Positions 17,416-26,290 are shown, numbered from the stretch's first letter. The stretch is 64,000 nucleotides of DNA from Clostridium cellulovorans 743B (GCF_000145275.1 NC_014393.1:496001-560000), one strand, 5' to 3'. Notes: generated by a model from the letters alone, not told the origin. Program-made: numbers and translations.

Positions 17416-18441
17416 TTGATATCAGAGATATACGGCTTGGAAGGTTACGAAATAACACTGGTTAAGGGACATGATGGAGGAAGGAATGTTATTTATAGCT
17501 GTGAGAAAGAAGGGGTTAACGCTAAAATACTCAGAATTGCTTTCTTAAATGACAGAAGCAGGGAAGATTTTCTCGCTGAAGTTGAGTATATCAGATACTT
17601 ATTTGAGTATGGTGGAAGCGTTGCGAATGTAGTAAGTTCTAAGAGTGGAAAGCTATTGGAAGAGATAACTCATAATAATCATACCTTTTTTGTATGCCTG
17701 TTTGAAAAAGCTAGGGGAAAAATGCTGGTGGAAAATAACTACCAATATCGTGAAGGGGTTCCTATCACTGAATATTACTATAACTGTGGTAAGGTTTTAG
17801 GAAAAATGCACCAATTGTCTAAATGCTATAACCCTGTCCATCGACGATATAGTTTTTTTGATAAATACAATGCTGAATATATTGATAAACTAATACCTAA
17901 CTCATTATATCTGCTTAAGGAGAAATTGTTAGAACTCCTAAAGATATTAGAGGGATTGGACAAGAACAGAGACTCTTTTGGTATGATTCATTTTGATTAC
18001 AACGACGGGAATTATTCGATAGATTTTAATACTGGAGAAATAACAGTATATGATTTTGATAATTCATGTTTTGGTTGGTATATGTATGACTTGGCAGACC
18101 TCTGGACACATGGAGTTGGTTGGATACAATTTGAACCAGATGCTGATAAACGCAAAAAATTTATGGATGATTATTTTGAAACAGTTCTCCAAGGCTATAG
18201 ATCTGAGACTAGCATCGACAATTCAATGCTAGATAAATTACCTTTGTTTACTAAGGTAACTCTCATGGAAAATATTATAGATGGATTCGAGTGCATGATG
18301 AACAATGGTGAAGAACTGGAGTATGATGAGGAACTATCTTATCTCATAAAATGCATGGAAGATGATATTCCATATAAGGGATTTTTCCATGAAGTTTATT
18401 CCTGTGAAGAGCCTTTTGAGTATGAGGAACGAGATATCTAA
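17416..18441 (+). CDS. Aminoglycoside-phosphotransferase/homoserine-kinase-like kinase
   Basis: A protein of the APH (choline/aminoglycoside/homoserine kinase) fold, about 341 residues from the TTG given. The catalytic loop IHFDYNDGN and the metal-binding YDFDNSC are intact, so it should phosphorylate a small hydroxylated substrate, not identified. The start is odd: a good AAGGAGG at 17354-17360 lies 7 nt before an in-frame ATA (17368), giving MIYNEVVKIGYTYLIP..., while TTG 17416 has no ribosome site. The intended start was probably an ATG at 17368 that has become ATA, or ATA is used. It lies about 190 bp after the decayed IS copy. Confidence 0.8.
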   Translation: MISEIYGLEGYEITLVKGHDGGRNVIYSCEKEGVNAKILRIAFLNDRSREDFLAEVEYIRYLFEYGGSVANVVSSKSGKLLEEITHNNHTFFVCLFEKARGKMLVENNYQYREGVPITEYYYNCGKVLGKMHQLSKCYNPVHRRYSFFDKYNAEYIDKLIPNSLYLLKEKLLELLKILEGLDKNRDSFGMIHFDYNDGNYSIDFNTGEITVYDFDNSCFGWYMYDLADLWTHGVGWIQFEPDADKRKKFMDDYFETVLQGYRSETSIDNSMLDKLPLFTKVTLMENIIDGFECMMNNGEELEYDEELSYLIKCMEDDIPYKGFFHEVYSCEEPFEYEERDI

Positions 18442-18799
18442 TATTTTTGGTGTGGTCTTTGAAAGGTGCTCCTTATGAAAATTAGGTTTTGAAGGATTTA
18501 AAGTGAATATTGAGCGTGTTTTATCCATAGGATAAGGAGTTTTAAGAGCATAAGCTTTTAGAACTCTTCTAATATTCCCTAAGACTTAGAGTTAGGGGGA
18601 TTTTCTCTTTAAGGTGTCTTTTTAAAAAAGTACTGTAAAGACAGTTGTAAACAGATGTTATAACAATAGTATGAATTAAGAATAAAAAACAATAAAACTC
18701 AAATAATATATAAATTTGGTATGATGTAAATAAGTAGTATAATATTATGTAGAAAATAATAATGAATTTTGTTTTGGAAGAAAGCAAGGGGGAATGAGC
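18442..18799. other. Intergenic region before the TagA-type gene
   Basis: About 360 bp without a gene. A weak hairpin with TCCCTAA near 18573 and TTAGGGGGA near 18594, followed by TTTTCTCTTT, may terminate the kinase transcript. The remainder is A+T-rich and probably holds the promoter for the next gene. Confidence 0.4.
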
Positions 18800-19546
18800 G
18801 TGAATAATTACGTTGATATTTTAGGTATATCATTTTCAAAATTAAATCTACAAGAGACAATTAATTTAATAGATAATAAGATAGAAAAATATAGAAGTCA
18901 GCTATTTCATATTATTACTGTGAATCCAGAAATTGCGATAGAGATTCAGGAAGACTCTGAGCTAAGAAAAATATCACTTGAAGCAGATTTAATAACACCT
19001 GATGGAATTGGCATTGTTTTAGCGTCAAGATTAAAGCGTAATCCAGTACCGGAGCGTGTTACAGGTTATGATTTGCTTTTAGAATCTCTTAAAGTGGGAA
19101 ATTCAAAGGGGTGGTCATTTTATTTTTTGGGTTCAGATGAAGAAGTAAATAAAAAGACTGCAGAATATGTTATGAAGAATTATCCTAATGTTAAAATTGC
19201 AGGTAGACATCATGGTTATTTTAATAAAGAAGAAGAACTCAAAATTGTTGAAAATATAAAAAGTGCAAAGCCGGATATTCTTATAGTTGCATTAGGTTCA
19301 CCACTTGCAGATAAATGGATATATAAAAACAAAACTCAGCTTAACTCTAAAGTGGTTTTTGGTGTAGGAGGAAGTCTTGATGTAATTACGGGAAAAGTTA
19401 AACGAACACCAGAAGTTTGGAAAAAGTTAAATTTAGAGTGGTTATTTAGGAGAATAAATGAACCTTCACGAAAAGAAAGACAGAAAAAATTGAAGGTTTT
19501 TGCATACAGAGCATTTGGTGAAGCATTTAATAAAAATATAAAGTAA
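18800..19546 (+). CDS. tagA: WecG/TagA/CpsF-family glycosyltransferase
   Basis: This enzyme family adds N-acetylmannosamine to undecaprenyl-diphospho-N-acetylglucosamine at the cytosolic membrane face, the linkage-unit step for wall teichoic acid and related polymers. The protein has 248 residues, normal for the family. Conserved segments are TVNPEIA, the catalytic-site LITPDGIGIVLASRL, PERVTGYDL, FLGSDEEV and ALGSPLADKWI, then GVGGSLDVITGKVKRTPEVWKKLNLEWLFR. GTG 18800 has AAGGGGG 7 nt upstream; ATG 18794 is too close to it. It is alone, without other wall-polymer genes, so the exact acceptor is inferred. Confidence 0.88.
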   Translation: MNNYVDILGISFSKLNLQETINLIDNKIEKYRSQLFHIITVNPEIAIEIQEDSELRKISLEADLITPDGIGIVLASRLKRNPVPERVTGYDLLLESLKVGNSKGWSFYFLGSDEEVNKKTAEYVMKNYPNVKIAGRHHGYFNKEEELKIVENIKSAKPDILIVALGSPLADKWIYKNKTQLNSKVVFGVGGSLDVITGKVKRTPEVWKKLNLEWLFRRINEPSRKERQKKLKVFAYRAFGEAFNKNIK

Positions 19547-19737
19547 AAGTTATTAAACGTTCTTATATAGTGTCATAATTATATATAAATAGAAAAAGAC
19601 TCACTATGTAAGGTAAGCCTGATTTTATGAATAATATTGAGTAAACTTCGGAATATCTTTTATATTTTGGAGTGTCTACATATAGACGGTTTGTATGATA
19701 CGTAAGATGAAGTAAGAATTGAATAAGAAAAGGTTGG

Positions 19738-19763
19738 ACGCACTTAGAGGTAGGTGCGTTTTT
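19738..19763 (+). terminator. Terminator next to IS copy 2
   Basis: ACGCAC (19738-19743) pairs with GTGCGT (19754-19759), followed by five T. It ends about 10 bp before the left end of the IS element. Confidence 0.65.
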
Positions 19764-19902
19764 ATTGTTTTACGAATACCACAGGTTTTACCTGTGGTTC
19801 TAAAAAGCTTCTAGCGATGAGTAGAAAAAAAGAATACCTCCAATGTAAAATGGTAGTAGGTTTGCCGACCACAACCAAAAGTACAAAGGAGGTATATCCG
19901 TA

Positions 19903-20376
19903 ATGGATAATAGTAGTTTAGCACATAGTAAATGGAATTGTAAATATCACATAGTCTTCGCACCAAAGTATAGGAGACAAATCATATATGGAAAAATAAA
20001 AGCGGATATAGGGGTAATACTTAGAAAGTTATGTGAACATAAAGGAGTAGAAATTATTGAAGCAAATGCATGTAAGGATCATATACATATGCTTGTAAGT
20101 ATACCTCCGAAGTTAAGTGTCTCTCAGTTTATGGGGTATTTGAAAGGTAAGAGTTCATTGATGATTTTTGACAGACATGCAAATTTGAAATATAAATATG
20201 GGAATAGGCAATTTTGGTGTAAAGGCTATTACGTTGATACAGTTGGAAGAAACAAAAAGATAATAGAAGAATACATAAAGAATCAAATACAGGAAGATTT
20301 AGCATATGAACAAATGAGCTTGAAAGAATTTATTGACCCGTTTACGGGTGAATCAGTAAACAAAGGCAAAAAATAA
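19903..20376 (+). CDS. tnpA: IS200/IS605 transposase TnpA
   Basis: A Y1 HUH single-strand transposase of 157 residues that excises and inserts the element as single-stranded DNA. The metal-binding His60-Ile-His62 lies in KDHIHMLVSIPP. The catalytic tyrosine is most likely Tyr124 in EEYIKNQ, with Gln128 four residues later as in the family. Opening residues KWNCKYHIVFAPKYRRQ are typical. AAAGGAGGT lies before the ATG. The frame is intact, unlike the first copy, so it could be active. Its 3' end contains one of the two ACGGGTG repeats used in the deletion of copy 1. Confidence 0.95.
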   Translation: MDNSSLAHSKWNCKYHIVFAPKYRRQIIYGKIKADIGVILRKLCEHKGVEIIEANACKDHIHMLVSIPPKLSVSQFMGYLKGKSSLMIFDRHANLKYKYGNRQFWCKGYYVDTVGRNKKIIEEYIKNQIQEDLAYEQMSLKEFIDPFTGESVNKGKK

Positions 20377-20503
20377 AGCACCTTTTAGGTGCAGCCAGTA
20401 AAGGTATGCGGTTGGCAAACCGCTCAATGTGCGAGTAGCACGGCCAGTAACATGCCCTTATAGGGCTAAAGCAAACCACCCGTTTGACGGGTGGTCCTGA
20501 TTT
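20377..20503 (+). other. Structured 3' region and right end of IS copy 2
   Basis: Four hairpins follow the tnpA stop: GCACCT/AGGTGC (20378-20392), GCGGTT/AACCGC (20408-20423), GCCC/GGGC (20454-20466) and the 8-bp right-end stem (20476-20494). The region is richer in G+C than its surroundings. The last hairpin is the expected TnpA recognition site. The others exceed what transposition needs and resemble the layout of right-end guide RNAs in tnpB-bearing relatives, although no tnpB is here. Confidence 0.5.
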
Positions 20504-20662
20504 TTAATAAAATCATCGGATTGATAGACGAAATGAATATGTAAAAATGTCGCTTCCTTACAATACAAATTCTCTATGTAAGAGTAAAATTAGTTAAGTT
20601 GTTATTACTACATCAGAATTTAAATAGTTATATAGAGTATTGTTTGAGAATTGGAGATTAAA

Positions 20663-21454
20663 ATGGTACAAAATTTTTCAAGAAAAAAAGTTTTATTATA
20701 TATAGCTTTTTCTTATGGAGTCACATGGATATTATGGATTCCTTTGTTCTTAAATTATTCGTATAATATCAATGTTTTTACATTGCCAGGTCAATTTTAT
20801 CTAGCATCCTTTGGACCTCTGACAAGTGTAATTGTGACACTTATGATACTCGAAGGAAAAAAAGGAGTTTACTCATGGTTTTCTAGAACCTATTCTTGTA
20901 CTTTTCCTAAAAAGTGGCTGTTACTTGCTATTGCCATGCCTCTGTGCTATGGAATTGTTGGAATTCTGGCACATCGATTTATGCTTGGAGAATGGCTGAA
21001 GCTTTCAAGCTTTGGATTAACTTCGAAGCTTCCAGGGTTTAATCTATGGCAGACTGCGGTGGTTTGGGTTGCAACATTTGGATTGGGAGAAGAGTCTGGA
21101 TGGAGAGGTTTTTTGCTTCCTGAATTAACTAAGAAATATTCTCTTAGAGTCAGTTCACTGATTGTGTCAGCTATCTGGATATTTTGGCACTTCCCGGCTT
21201 TTTTCTTTAATTCAACTTATGTTAACATGGGACTAGGAATTATTGGATGGGCAATCAGTTTGACATTTGGATCTGTGTTACTTGCATGGATTGCCAATGG
21301 AAGTAAATTCTCTGTTATTCCTGTACTAATCTGGCATGGAGGTTTTGATCTTATAACAGCCAGTGACCAGGCAGAAGCAGCAATGGCTATGGTGTGTAGC
21401 ATGTTAGTTATCATTCAGGGAATTTATCTTATCCGAGGGATGGCTAGAAGGTAA
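20663..21454 (+). CDS. CPBP-family intramembrane protease (CAAX protease-like)
   Basis: An integral membrane protein of 263 residues with about eight hydrophobic segments. The family's three motifs are present: GEESGWRGF (the EExxxR glutamates), FWHFPAFF and WHGGFD, which supply the presumed metal-binding residues. Members cleave peptides in the membrane or act in bacteriocin self-immunity; the target here is not evident. ATG 20663 is preferred over the TTG four codons earlier because that TTG overlaps the only GGAGA site. It sits shortly after the intact IS element with no obvious operon partner. Confidence 0.88.
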   Translation: MVQNFSRKKVLLYIAFSYGVTWILWIPLFLNYSYNINVFTLPGQFYLASFGPLTSVIVTLMILEGKKGVYSWFSRTYSCTFPKKWLLLAIAMPLCYGIVGILAHRFMLGEWLKLSSFGLTSKLPGFNLWQTAVVWVATFGLGEESGWRGFLLPELTKKYSLRVSSLIVSAIWIFWHFPAFFFNSTYVNMGLGIIGWAISLTFGSVLLAWIANGSKFSVIPVLIWHGGFDLITASDQAEAAMAMVCSMLVIIQGIYLIRGMARR

Positions 21455-21958
21455 TGAATAAGATATAGTTGAAGAATACTTTATACCAATGAAGGAAGAA
21501 GAAATGCAAGAAATAATTAAGAATGAAAACAAGTATCCAGAACTTACATTTTTATAGAAACGAATTACCAAGTGTATATTCCAAACGCTATCAGGTAAAG
21601 AAAGCAAAAATGTATTATCAGAATTTGCTTTAAGTAGATGTTGAAGATAAAATGTTTATTTTTGAGGGGGATGTGAAGCAGCCTCCTCGTTACTTTTACA
21701 CCTAATATCATAAAAAGAGCCATTCGGCAAACACAGTGATGTACACTAACTTAACAAAAGTTAATGAGCAGTACTTGACGCCACTATATCAAGATGATAT
21801 AGTGGCGTCAAGTACTGTTCATGTAAATGAATTAGGAAAGAAAATAAAACAATATACACTAATATATAAGGCATATTTGGACTGAGCAAAAGAGGTACTT
21901 GAGTATTGTATGAAAATAGCATATTTGATATAAAAATATACAGAGAGGAGATAATTGG
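21455..21958. other. Intergenic region with gene remnant and large hairpin
   Basis: About 500 bp. A short frame at 21490-21558 ends in ...KNENKYPELTFL and looks like the tail of a lost gene; it is not recognised. A long inverted repeat lies at 21764-21822 (listed separately). GAGAGGAG at the end serves the AraC gene. Confidence 0.45.
21764..21822. repeat. 27-bp near-perfect inverted repeat
   Basis: A 22-bp perfect stem (21769-21790 with 21796-21817) has a 5-nt AAGAT loop and continues for five more pairs with one G-T. There is no T-run after it on either strand, so it is not a normal terminator. It lies 137 bp upstream of the AraC gene and could be a regulator site, a cruciform, or a fragment of a small mobile repeat. 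Confidence 0.8.
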
Positions 21959-22762
21959 ATGGCAACTTTTGACCAACAATCTATATACATTAAAGACTTA
22001 CCTTCATCGCTGGCTAAAATGGGGTTTCAATTCTATCAAAGCAAGAATATCGAAGACGGACTTGTTACGTTACCGGCTTTTACGGGAGTAAGAATAAACT
22101 TTATTTTTGATGGTAAAAGTGTTGCTAGTGGTGTATTAAAATCTGGTGACTTGATGATTGCTGGATACACTGACTCTCCTCTTTATGGAAATGTCTATAA
22201 TTTTTCAATGGCATCTATTGGAATACATTTTTCACTATTTTACTATTTAACAGGCTTGTTTCCCAGACAATGTAGGATACCATATAAAGTTCCAGAAAAT
22301 AGTAGAATCTATTCTGATTTAGTACCATTTTTCTTTCTCCCAAGAGAAAACTGGGATTCACATGCCTTATCAATCATTAAAAAGAATCAACTAGTTTTAA
22401 ATAAAGTAGTTATTAAACAGATGGAAAGAGTTAGTCTGGCAACGCAGTTATATGGCTATAACCAGATGAAAGGATTTCAGGATATTTCCAATGAACTAGG
22501 AATTTCATATCGACAATTGCAACGGGATTTTCATGCATTTTTAGGAATGACTCCTTCCCAATATGAGCGATTATTGCGCTATCAGGTTGCTGCATTAAAT
22601 ATTAAAAATACCAGCATTATCGAAGTGGCACTATCGTCAGGATATTATGACCAAGCTCATATGATTAGAGAATTTAAAAAGTTTTCTGATAAAACACCAA
22701 GACAGATAGCAGAGTTGAATGATATAACAGTTCCTTTTGTTGATAGGAAGATTGATCTATGA
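21959..22762 (+). CDS. AraC-family transcriptional regulator
   Basis: A 267-residue regulator. The C-terminal third holds the two helix-turn-helix units: FQDISNELGISYRQLQRDFHAFLGMTPSQYERLLRYQ, then SIIEVALSSGYYDQAHMIREFKKFSDKTPRQIAEL. The N-terminal 150 residues form an uncharacterised ligand domain with no cupin signature that I recognise. GAGAGGAG precedes the ATG. It is convergent with a second AraC gene, and its target is not obvious. The long inverted repeat upstream may be involved in its own control. Confidence 0.9.
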   Translation: MATFDQQSIYIKDLPSSLAKMGFQFYQSKNIEDGLVTLPAFTGVRINFIFDGKSVASGVLKSGDLMIAGYTDSPLYGNVYNFSMASIGIHFSLFYYLTGLFPRQCRIPYKVPENSRIYSDLVPFFFLPRENWDSHALSIIKKNQLVLNKVVIKQMERVSLATQLYGYNQMKGFQDISNELGISYRQLQRDFHAFLGMTPSQYERLLRYQVAALNIKNTSIIEVALSSGYYDQAHMIREFKKFSDKTPRQIAELNDITVPFVDRKIDL

Positions 22763-22982
22763 TACTTTTATGAAGTATATTTATCTATAATATAATTTCA
22801 TTGAGGACTTTGTATTACTGGATTTTTTTACTTTTCTACATAATAAAATTAACTGGATAGTTGTGGATACAGCCAGTGCAAAAGATACTCTTATTGCTGA
22901 ATTTTTTGTCTTTAAAATTGATGTTTTGTTTACGGTAGTCTCGATGACATTTGCCACAGCCTATACAAGTATCATCAATTTA
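22763..22982. other. Gap between convergent AraC genes
   Basis: About 220 bp. A stretch of some 60 codons (about 22796-22987) is open on the plus strand and hydrophobic at its end, but it has no usable start and overlaps the end of the minus-strand gene. It may be a relic of a membrane protein. No clear terminator was found. Confidence 0.35.
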
Positions 22983-23756
22983 TTATAGAGTTTTGGAATA
23001 TTCTAAAGGTGTAATACCACAAGACTTTTTAAAATATCTAGTGAAGTGTGAAAGGTTGTTAAAGCCTGATAGGGTAGCTACTTGGCTTACAGGAAGTTTA
23101 TTTACCTTCAGTAAATATTTCGCCCTAGCAATTCTGGCATCCAAAAGCTCAGATTTAGGTGAGCGTGAGAAAAAATATCTATAATAATTATAAAACTGAC
23201 TGGTTCCCAAGTTTGTAAGTGAAGCCATAGACTTGGAGGTCCAGTCTTTTTCTATATGGGTAAGTATTTCAACTCTAGCTTTATTAAATTGCTCAAAGAT
23301 ATTTAAGTCTTTATTAAAATCATAGGGAATTGATTGTAGCTGTCTTGAAAAATCAATAAAGAGTTGATTAATAAGACTGTCTACCTTTTCTACATAATGC
23401 ATGTTTTTCAGAGAAAATTCAATATATATCTGCTTGAGAATATCGTTAATAACCTCTGGGTTAGGAAGATAAACAATTTGGTTTACGGGAATACTATATT
23501 GGCTAGTAAAATCATCCTGTGGAGAAAAGTGCAAAAAACTGTTTTTGAATTTTTTCACAGCACTATATTCTTGTGGTGTACCTTTGGGGAAAAGAATAAA
23601 AGCATTTTCTTTTGAAAATATAGTTTCTTCTCCTATTTTTATCTTCATAGGTGTTAAAAAAAATAGAAATAGATAGTCACCACTGCCGTATGGTCTATTA
23701 ATTTGATCATAATCAGGGTTTGAATGATTGTAGTCGCAATAATTTATCTTAAACAT
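22983..23756 (-). CDS. AraC-family transcriptional regulator
   Basis: A 257-residue regulator. The N-terminal half resembles the cupin-like sugar-sensing domain of the AraC/XylS class (KIGEETIFSKENAFILFPKGTPQEYSA). The C-terminal helix-turn-helix pair contains SMASLTNLGTSQFYNYYRYFFSRSP and LPVSQVATLSGFNNLSHFTRYFKKSCGITPLEYSKTL. It is divergent from the GH43 gene (165 bp between starts), so control of that arabinan/xylan-type hydrolase is likely. Confidence 0.9.
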   Translation of the reverse strand: MFKINYCDYNHSNPDYDQINRPYGSGDYLFLFFLTPMKIKIGEETIFSKENAFILFPKGTPQEYSAVKKFKNSFLHFSPQDDFTSQYSIPVNQIVYLPNPEVINDILKQIYIEFSLKNMHYVEKVDSLINQLFIDFSRQLQSIPYDFNKDLNIFEQFNKARVEILTHIEKDWTSKSMASLTNLGTSQFYNYYRYFFSRSPKSELLDARIARAKYLLKVNKLPVSQVATLSGFNNLSHFTRYFKKSCGITPLEYSKTL

Positions 23757-23920
23757 AGATTATTCTCTCTTTCAGTAATGTTATGTAAATTTGTTTCTTT
23801 TGATTATATTATAATCGGAATAAAAGTCAAGTATAACGGAAGGAAAGGCATGGATATTGCATTTGTAACTGCTATAATTAAATTAATCAAAAGACTAGTA
23901 TTATATTGAGGAGAAAAAAG

Positions 23921-25240
23921 ATGAGACCTGGATTTCAGTTAAATAATCATAATAGAGATTTAAATACATGTTTTGAATCACATGACCCATCTATGATGTG
24001 GGATCCTGTTAGCAAAACGTATTATTCATATTGTACAGATACTGCTATTGTATCAGATTATCGTCAAGGTATACCTGTAAGAAAGAGCAAAGACTTAATA
24101 AATTTTGAGTTTGTTGGACGGGTTTTATCAGATGAGGCAATAGCTCAGGGGCGTGATAATGGTGAGGGCTTTGATCCAACATTTGGTTTTTGGGCGCCAT
24201 ATACGGAGTATGTAGACGGGGAATACAGAATGTATTATTCCGCAACAAAAGCATTTGGTAGTTCAGAATCGAGAATATGGCTTGCTGTTGCTAGTAATCC
24301 AGAAGGACCTTTTGAAAATAGAGGTGTGGTGATGGATACTTGGAATACATCAGATGCAGAGCCTAATGCTATAGATGCTCATGTCTGTGATACTGCTGAT
24401 GGAAGAAAGTATTTTATCTACGGCTCGTTCTTTGGAGGCATTTTTATTAAAGAACTTGATAAAGAAACAGGAATGCCAATAAACCCTGATAAGTATTACC
24501 AAGGAGAATGTATTGCGAAGAAACCATATAATTCATACATTGATGGGCCAGAGGGTGCCGCTATAATCTATAATCCTGACACAGAGTATTATTACATGTT
24601 CCTTTCTTATGGTTGGCTTGGTGATGATTATGATATAAGAGTAGGTAGATGCAAGAAGATTACAGGCCCCTATGTAGATTACAATGGTGAAAGTATGGTA
24701 GGGAATGCTCTTGGTATGAAGCTAGCAGGAAGCTATCATTTTAAAGGGTCTAATCCTTATGCTGGAAATGACAGTGAGGGTTGGAAGTTTGATGGATTTA
24801 GAGGCCCAGGGCATGGAGTTCCTTTCTATGCGCCTGAAAAAGATGAATATTTCTTTGTACATCATGTTAGAGATGGTGCTCAGATATTTTGTAAGAAGGA
24901 AAAGGATAGACAGTCTTTTAGAATGCATTATATGGCTATAAGGAAAATGTACTTTGTTGACGGTTGGCCATTGTTTTCCCCAGAACCATATGCAGGTGAG
25001 AAATCAACGGTAACTAAGCTTTCAGACAAAAAGGAAATGCTGGAGTTAGAATGGGAATGGCTTTTATTGAAAGCTGACAATAATACTATGGCAGAATCCG
25101 TTGTGTCAAAACTGCCAGATTACCTTATTCCAGAAAAAACTTATGTATTTACAGCATATGATTATGAGAACTGCAGAGAGTGTATCGTACTTAGTGGAAT
25201 AACAAATGTTGGTGAAACAGTCTGGGCGAAAATTCATTAG
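23921..25240 (+). CDS. Glycoside hydrolase family 43 protein
   Basis: A five-bladed beta-propeller hydrolase of 439 residues, probably acting on alpha-L-arabinofuranosyl or beta-xylosyl linkages. The catalytic base Asp is in ESHDPSMMWD near the N-terminus, and a presumed acid Glu is in DGPEGAAIIYNP. FGFWAPYTEYVDGEYRMYYS and GPGHGVPFYAPEKDEYFFVHH are typical blades. No signal peptide is visible, so it should act on imported oligosaccharides in the cytosol. The exact linkage is not known; arabinan-type activity is the best guess. ATG 23921 has GAGGAG 7 nt upstream. The divergent AraC gene next door is the likely regulator. Confidence 0.85.
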   Translation: MRPGFQLNNHNRDLNTCFESHDPSMMWDPVSKTYYSYCTDTAIVSDYRQGIPVRKSKDLINFEFVGRVLSDEAIAQGRDNGEGFDPTFGFWAPYTEYVDGEYRMYYSATKAFGSSESRIWLAVASNPEGPFENRGVVMDTWNTSDAEPNAIDAHVCDTADGRKYFIYGSFFGGIFIKELDKETGMPINPDKYYQGECIAKKPYNSYIDGPEGAAIIYNPDTEYYYMFLSYGWLGDDYDIRVGRCKKITGPYVDYNGESMVGNALGMKLAGSYHFKGSNPYAGNDSEGWKFDGFRGPGHGVPFYAPEKDEYFFVHHVRDGAQIFCKKEKDRQSFRMHYMAIRKMYFVDGWPLFSPEPYAGEKSTVTKLSDKKEMLELEWEWLLLKADNNTMAESVVSKLPDYLIPEKTYVFTAYDYENCRECIVLSGITNVGETVWAKIH

Positions 25241-25338
25241 GATTCTAGAAAAATACTTAATTTTAAAATTCATGTTGTAAATAATTTTATAACCTAATAT
25301 CATTTGAGTTGGAAAAATCATTGAGGGAGGTTGTAACT

Positions 25339-26082
25339 TTGAAGGAATTATATGACATGATTTTTAAAAGAAAATCATTTAGAAAGTTTAATGATGCATT
25401 GTCTTTTTCAGAAGAAGAATTGCAGGATATAAATGAAGAAATAAAAAGATTAATTCCTCTTATAACTGGAATAGAAGTAAAATATGAAATTGTTCCAAGA
25501 GAAAAGACTACCTGTAAACGTGGGGAATGCTGTTTACTTATTTATAGTGAAGAAAAGGAGCATTACTTACTAAATGTTGGTTATATGTTTGAGCAACTGG
25601 ATTTATATTTAGCTTCAAGAAACATAGGTGTATGTTGGTATGGAATGGGAAAAGTAAATGAGACTCAATACAATAATTTGCCATATGTAATAATGCTGGC
25701 TTTGGGAAAAGCAGAAGAAAATCAGTTTAGGAAAGACTATAGAAAAAGTAAGCGAAAAGAAACAAGTGACATATGGAAAGGGGATTTGAGCTTTGAAATA
25801 GCTGAGTTTGTTAAATATGCCCCAAGTGCTTGTAATACTCAACCCTGGCGAGTTGTTTGTGAAAATCATACTTTAAAAATATATCGAATAACAGAAATTA
25901 AATCAATTATACCAAAAGAAAAAGTATCTTTTTATAATTCAATAGATATGGGTATTTTTCTATATTTCGTGGAACTAGCTTTATCCCACAATAAAATTTC
26001 ATTTCAAAGAACCTTGAGTCCTGAAAATAATGAAGCTGATTTAATACCTATAGGAATATACATGTTAAAGAAAGAAGGATAA
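25339..26082 (+). CDS. Nitroreductase-family protein (TM1586-like)
   Basis: A 247-residue flavoprotein-type sequence formed by two nitroreductase half-repeats. The first opens with FKRKSFRKF, and the second has FVKYAPSACNTQPWRV, the FMN-binding signature of the family. The natural electron acceptor is not known. TTG 25339 is chosen because GAGGGAGG lies 8 nt before it; an upstream TTG at 25309 lacks a site. It follows the GH43 gene by about 100 bp, but the two have no evident functional link. Confidence 0.8.
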   Translation: MKELYDMIFKRKSFRKFNDALSFSEEELQDINEEIKRLIPLITGIEVKYEIVPREKTTCKRGECCLLIYSEEKEHYLLNVGYMFEQLDLYLASRNIGVCWYGMGKVNETQYNNLPYVIMLALGKAEENQFRKDYRKSKRKETSDIWKGDLSFEIAEFVKYAPSACNTQPWRVVCENHTLKIYRITEIKSIIPKEKVSFYNSIDMGIFLYFVELALSHNKISFQRTLSPENNEADLIPIGIYMLKKEG

Positions 26083-26120
26083 ATATAGCTACTTATCCTA
26101 CGAAAAAATTATATAATGAG

Positions 26121-26159
26121 TTAGGTGTGCCTATTTTATTTTGGGAAGAGCACACCTAA
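26121..26159. repeat. Inverted repeat after the nitroreductase gene
   Basis: TTAGGTGTGC (26121-26130) pairs with GCACACCTAA (26150-26159) in a perfect 10-bp stem with a long loop. It is not followed by a strong T-run. It may be a weak terminator or a binding site. Confidence 0.55.
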
Positions 26160-26241
26160 GTAGTTTAAAATAATTAGCTTCACCAAACATAAACCTTAAT
26201 AACAAGCATGATTTCTCAGGTGGAATGATAATTTCTTACGG

Positions 26242-26287
26242 AACTCTGGCACTAGGAGTATTTTAACTGCTAGTGTCAGAGTTTTAT
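26242..26287. terminator. Terminator between convergent genes
   Basis: A 14-bp stem (26242-26255 with 26270-26283, one G-U) is followed by TTTATAT on the plus strand. It lies between the nitroreductase gene and the end of the minus-strand manganese catalase gene. Confidence 0.7.
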
Positions 26288-26290
26288 ATA

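Larger units (their letters stand above)
19774..20503 (+). mobile_element. Intact IS200/IS605-family element (copy 2)
   Basis: A single-gene HUH element. The left end has a hairpin CCACAGG (19779-19785) / CCTGTGG (19791-19797) just after TTTAC, and the right end has CCACCCGT (20476-20483) / ACGGGTGG (20487-20494). Subterminal hairpins without terminal inverted repeats, and insertion 3' of a short T-rich target ending in TTAC, match IS608-like members. The boundaries were set by comparing the two copies in this window, so the right end is uncertain by a few bases. No tnpB is present. Confidence 0.85.

Noticed and set aside
19547..19773. Group I intron of an IStron at the left end of IS copy 2
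   Set aside because: The left end is only about 130 bp before tnpA and shows one simple hairpin; there is no room for an intron core.
21764..21822. Intrinsic terminator reading of the long inverted repeat
   Set aside because: No T-run follows on either strand and no gene ends directly before it.
22796..22987. Sixty-codon open stretch between the convergent AraC genes with a hydrophobic end
   Set aside because: It has no start codon or ribosome site and overlaps the end of a real gene; at most a relic.
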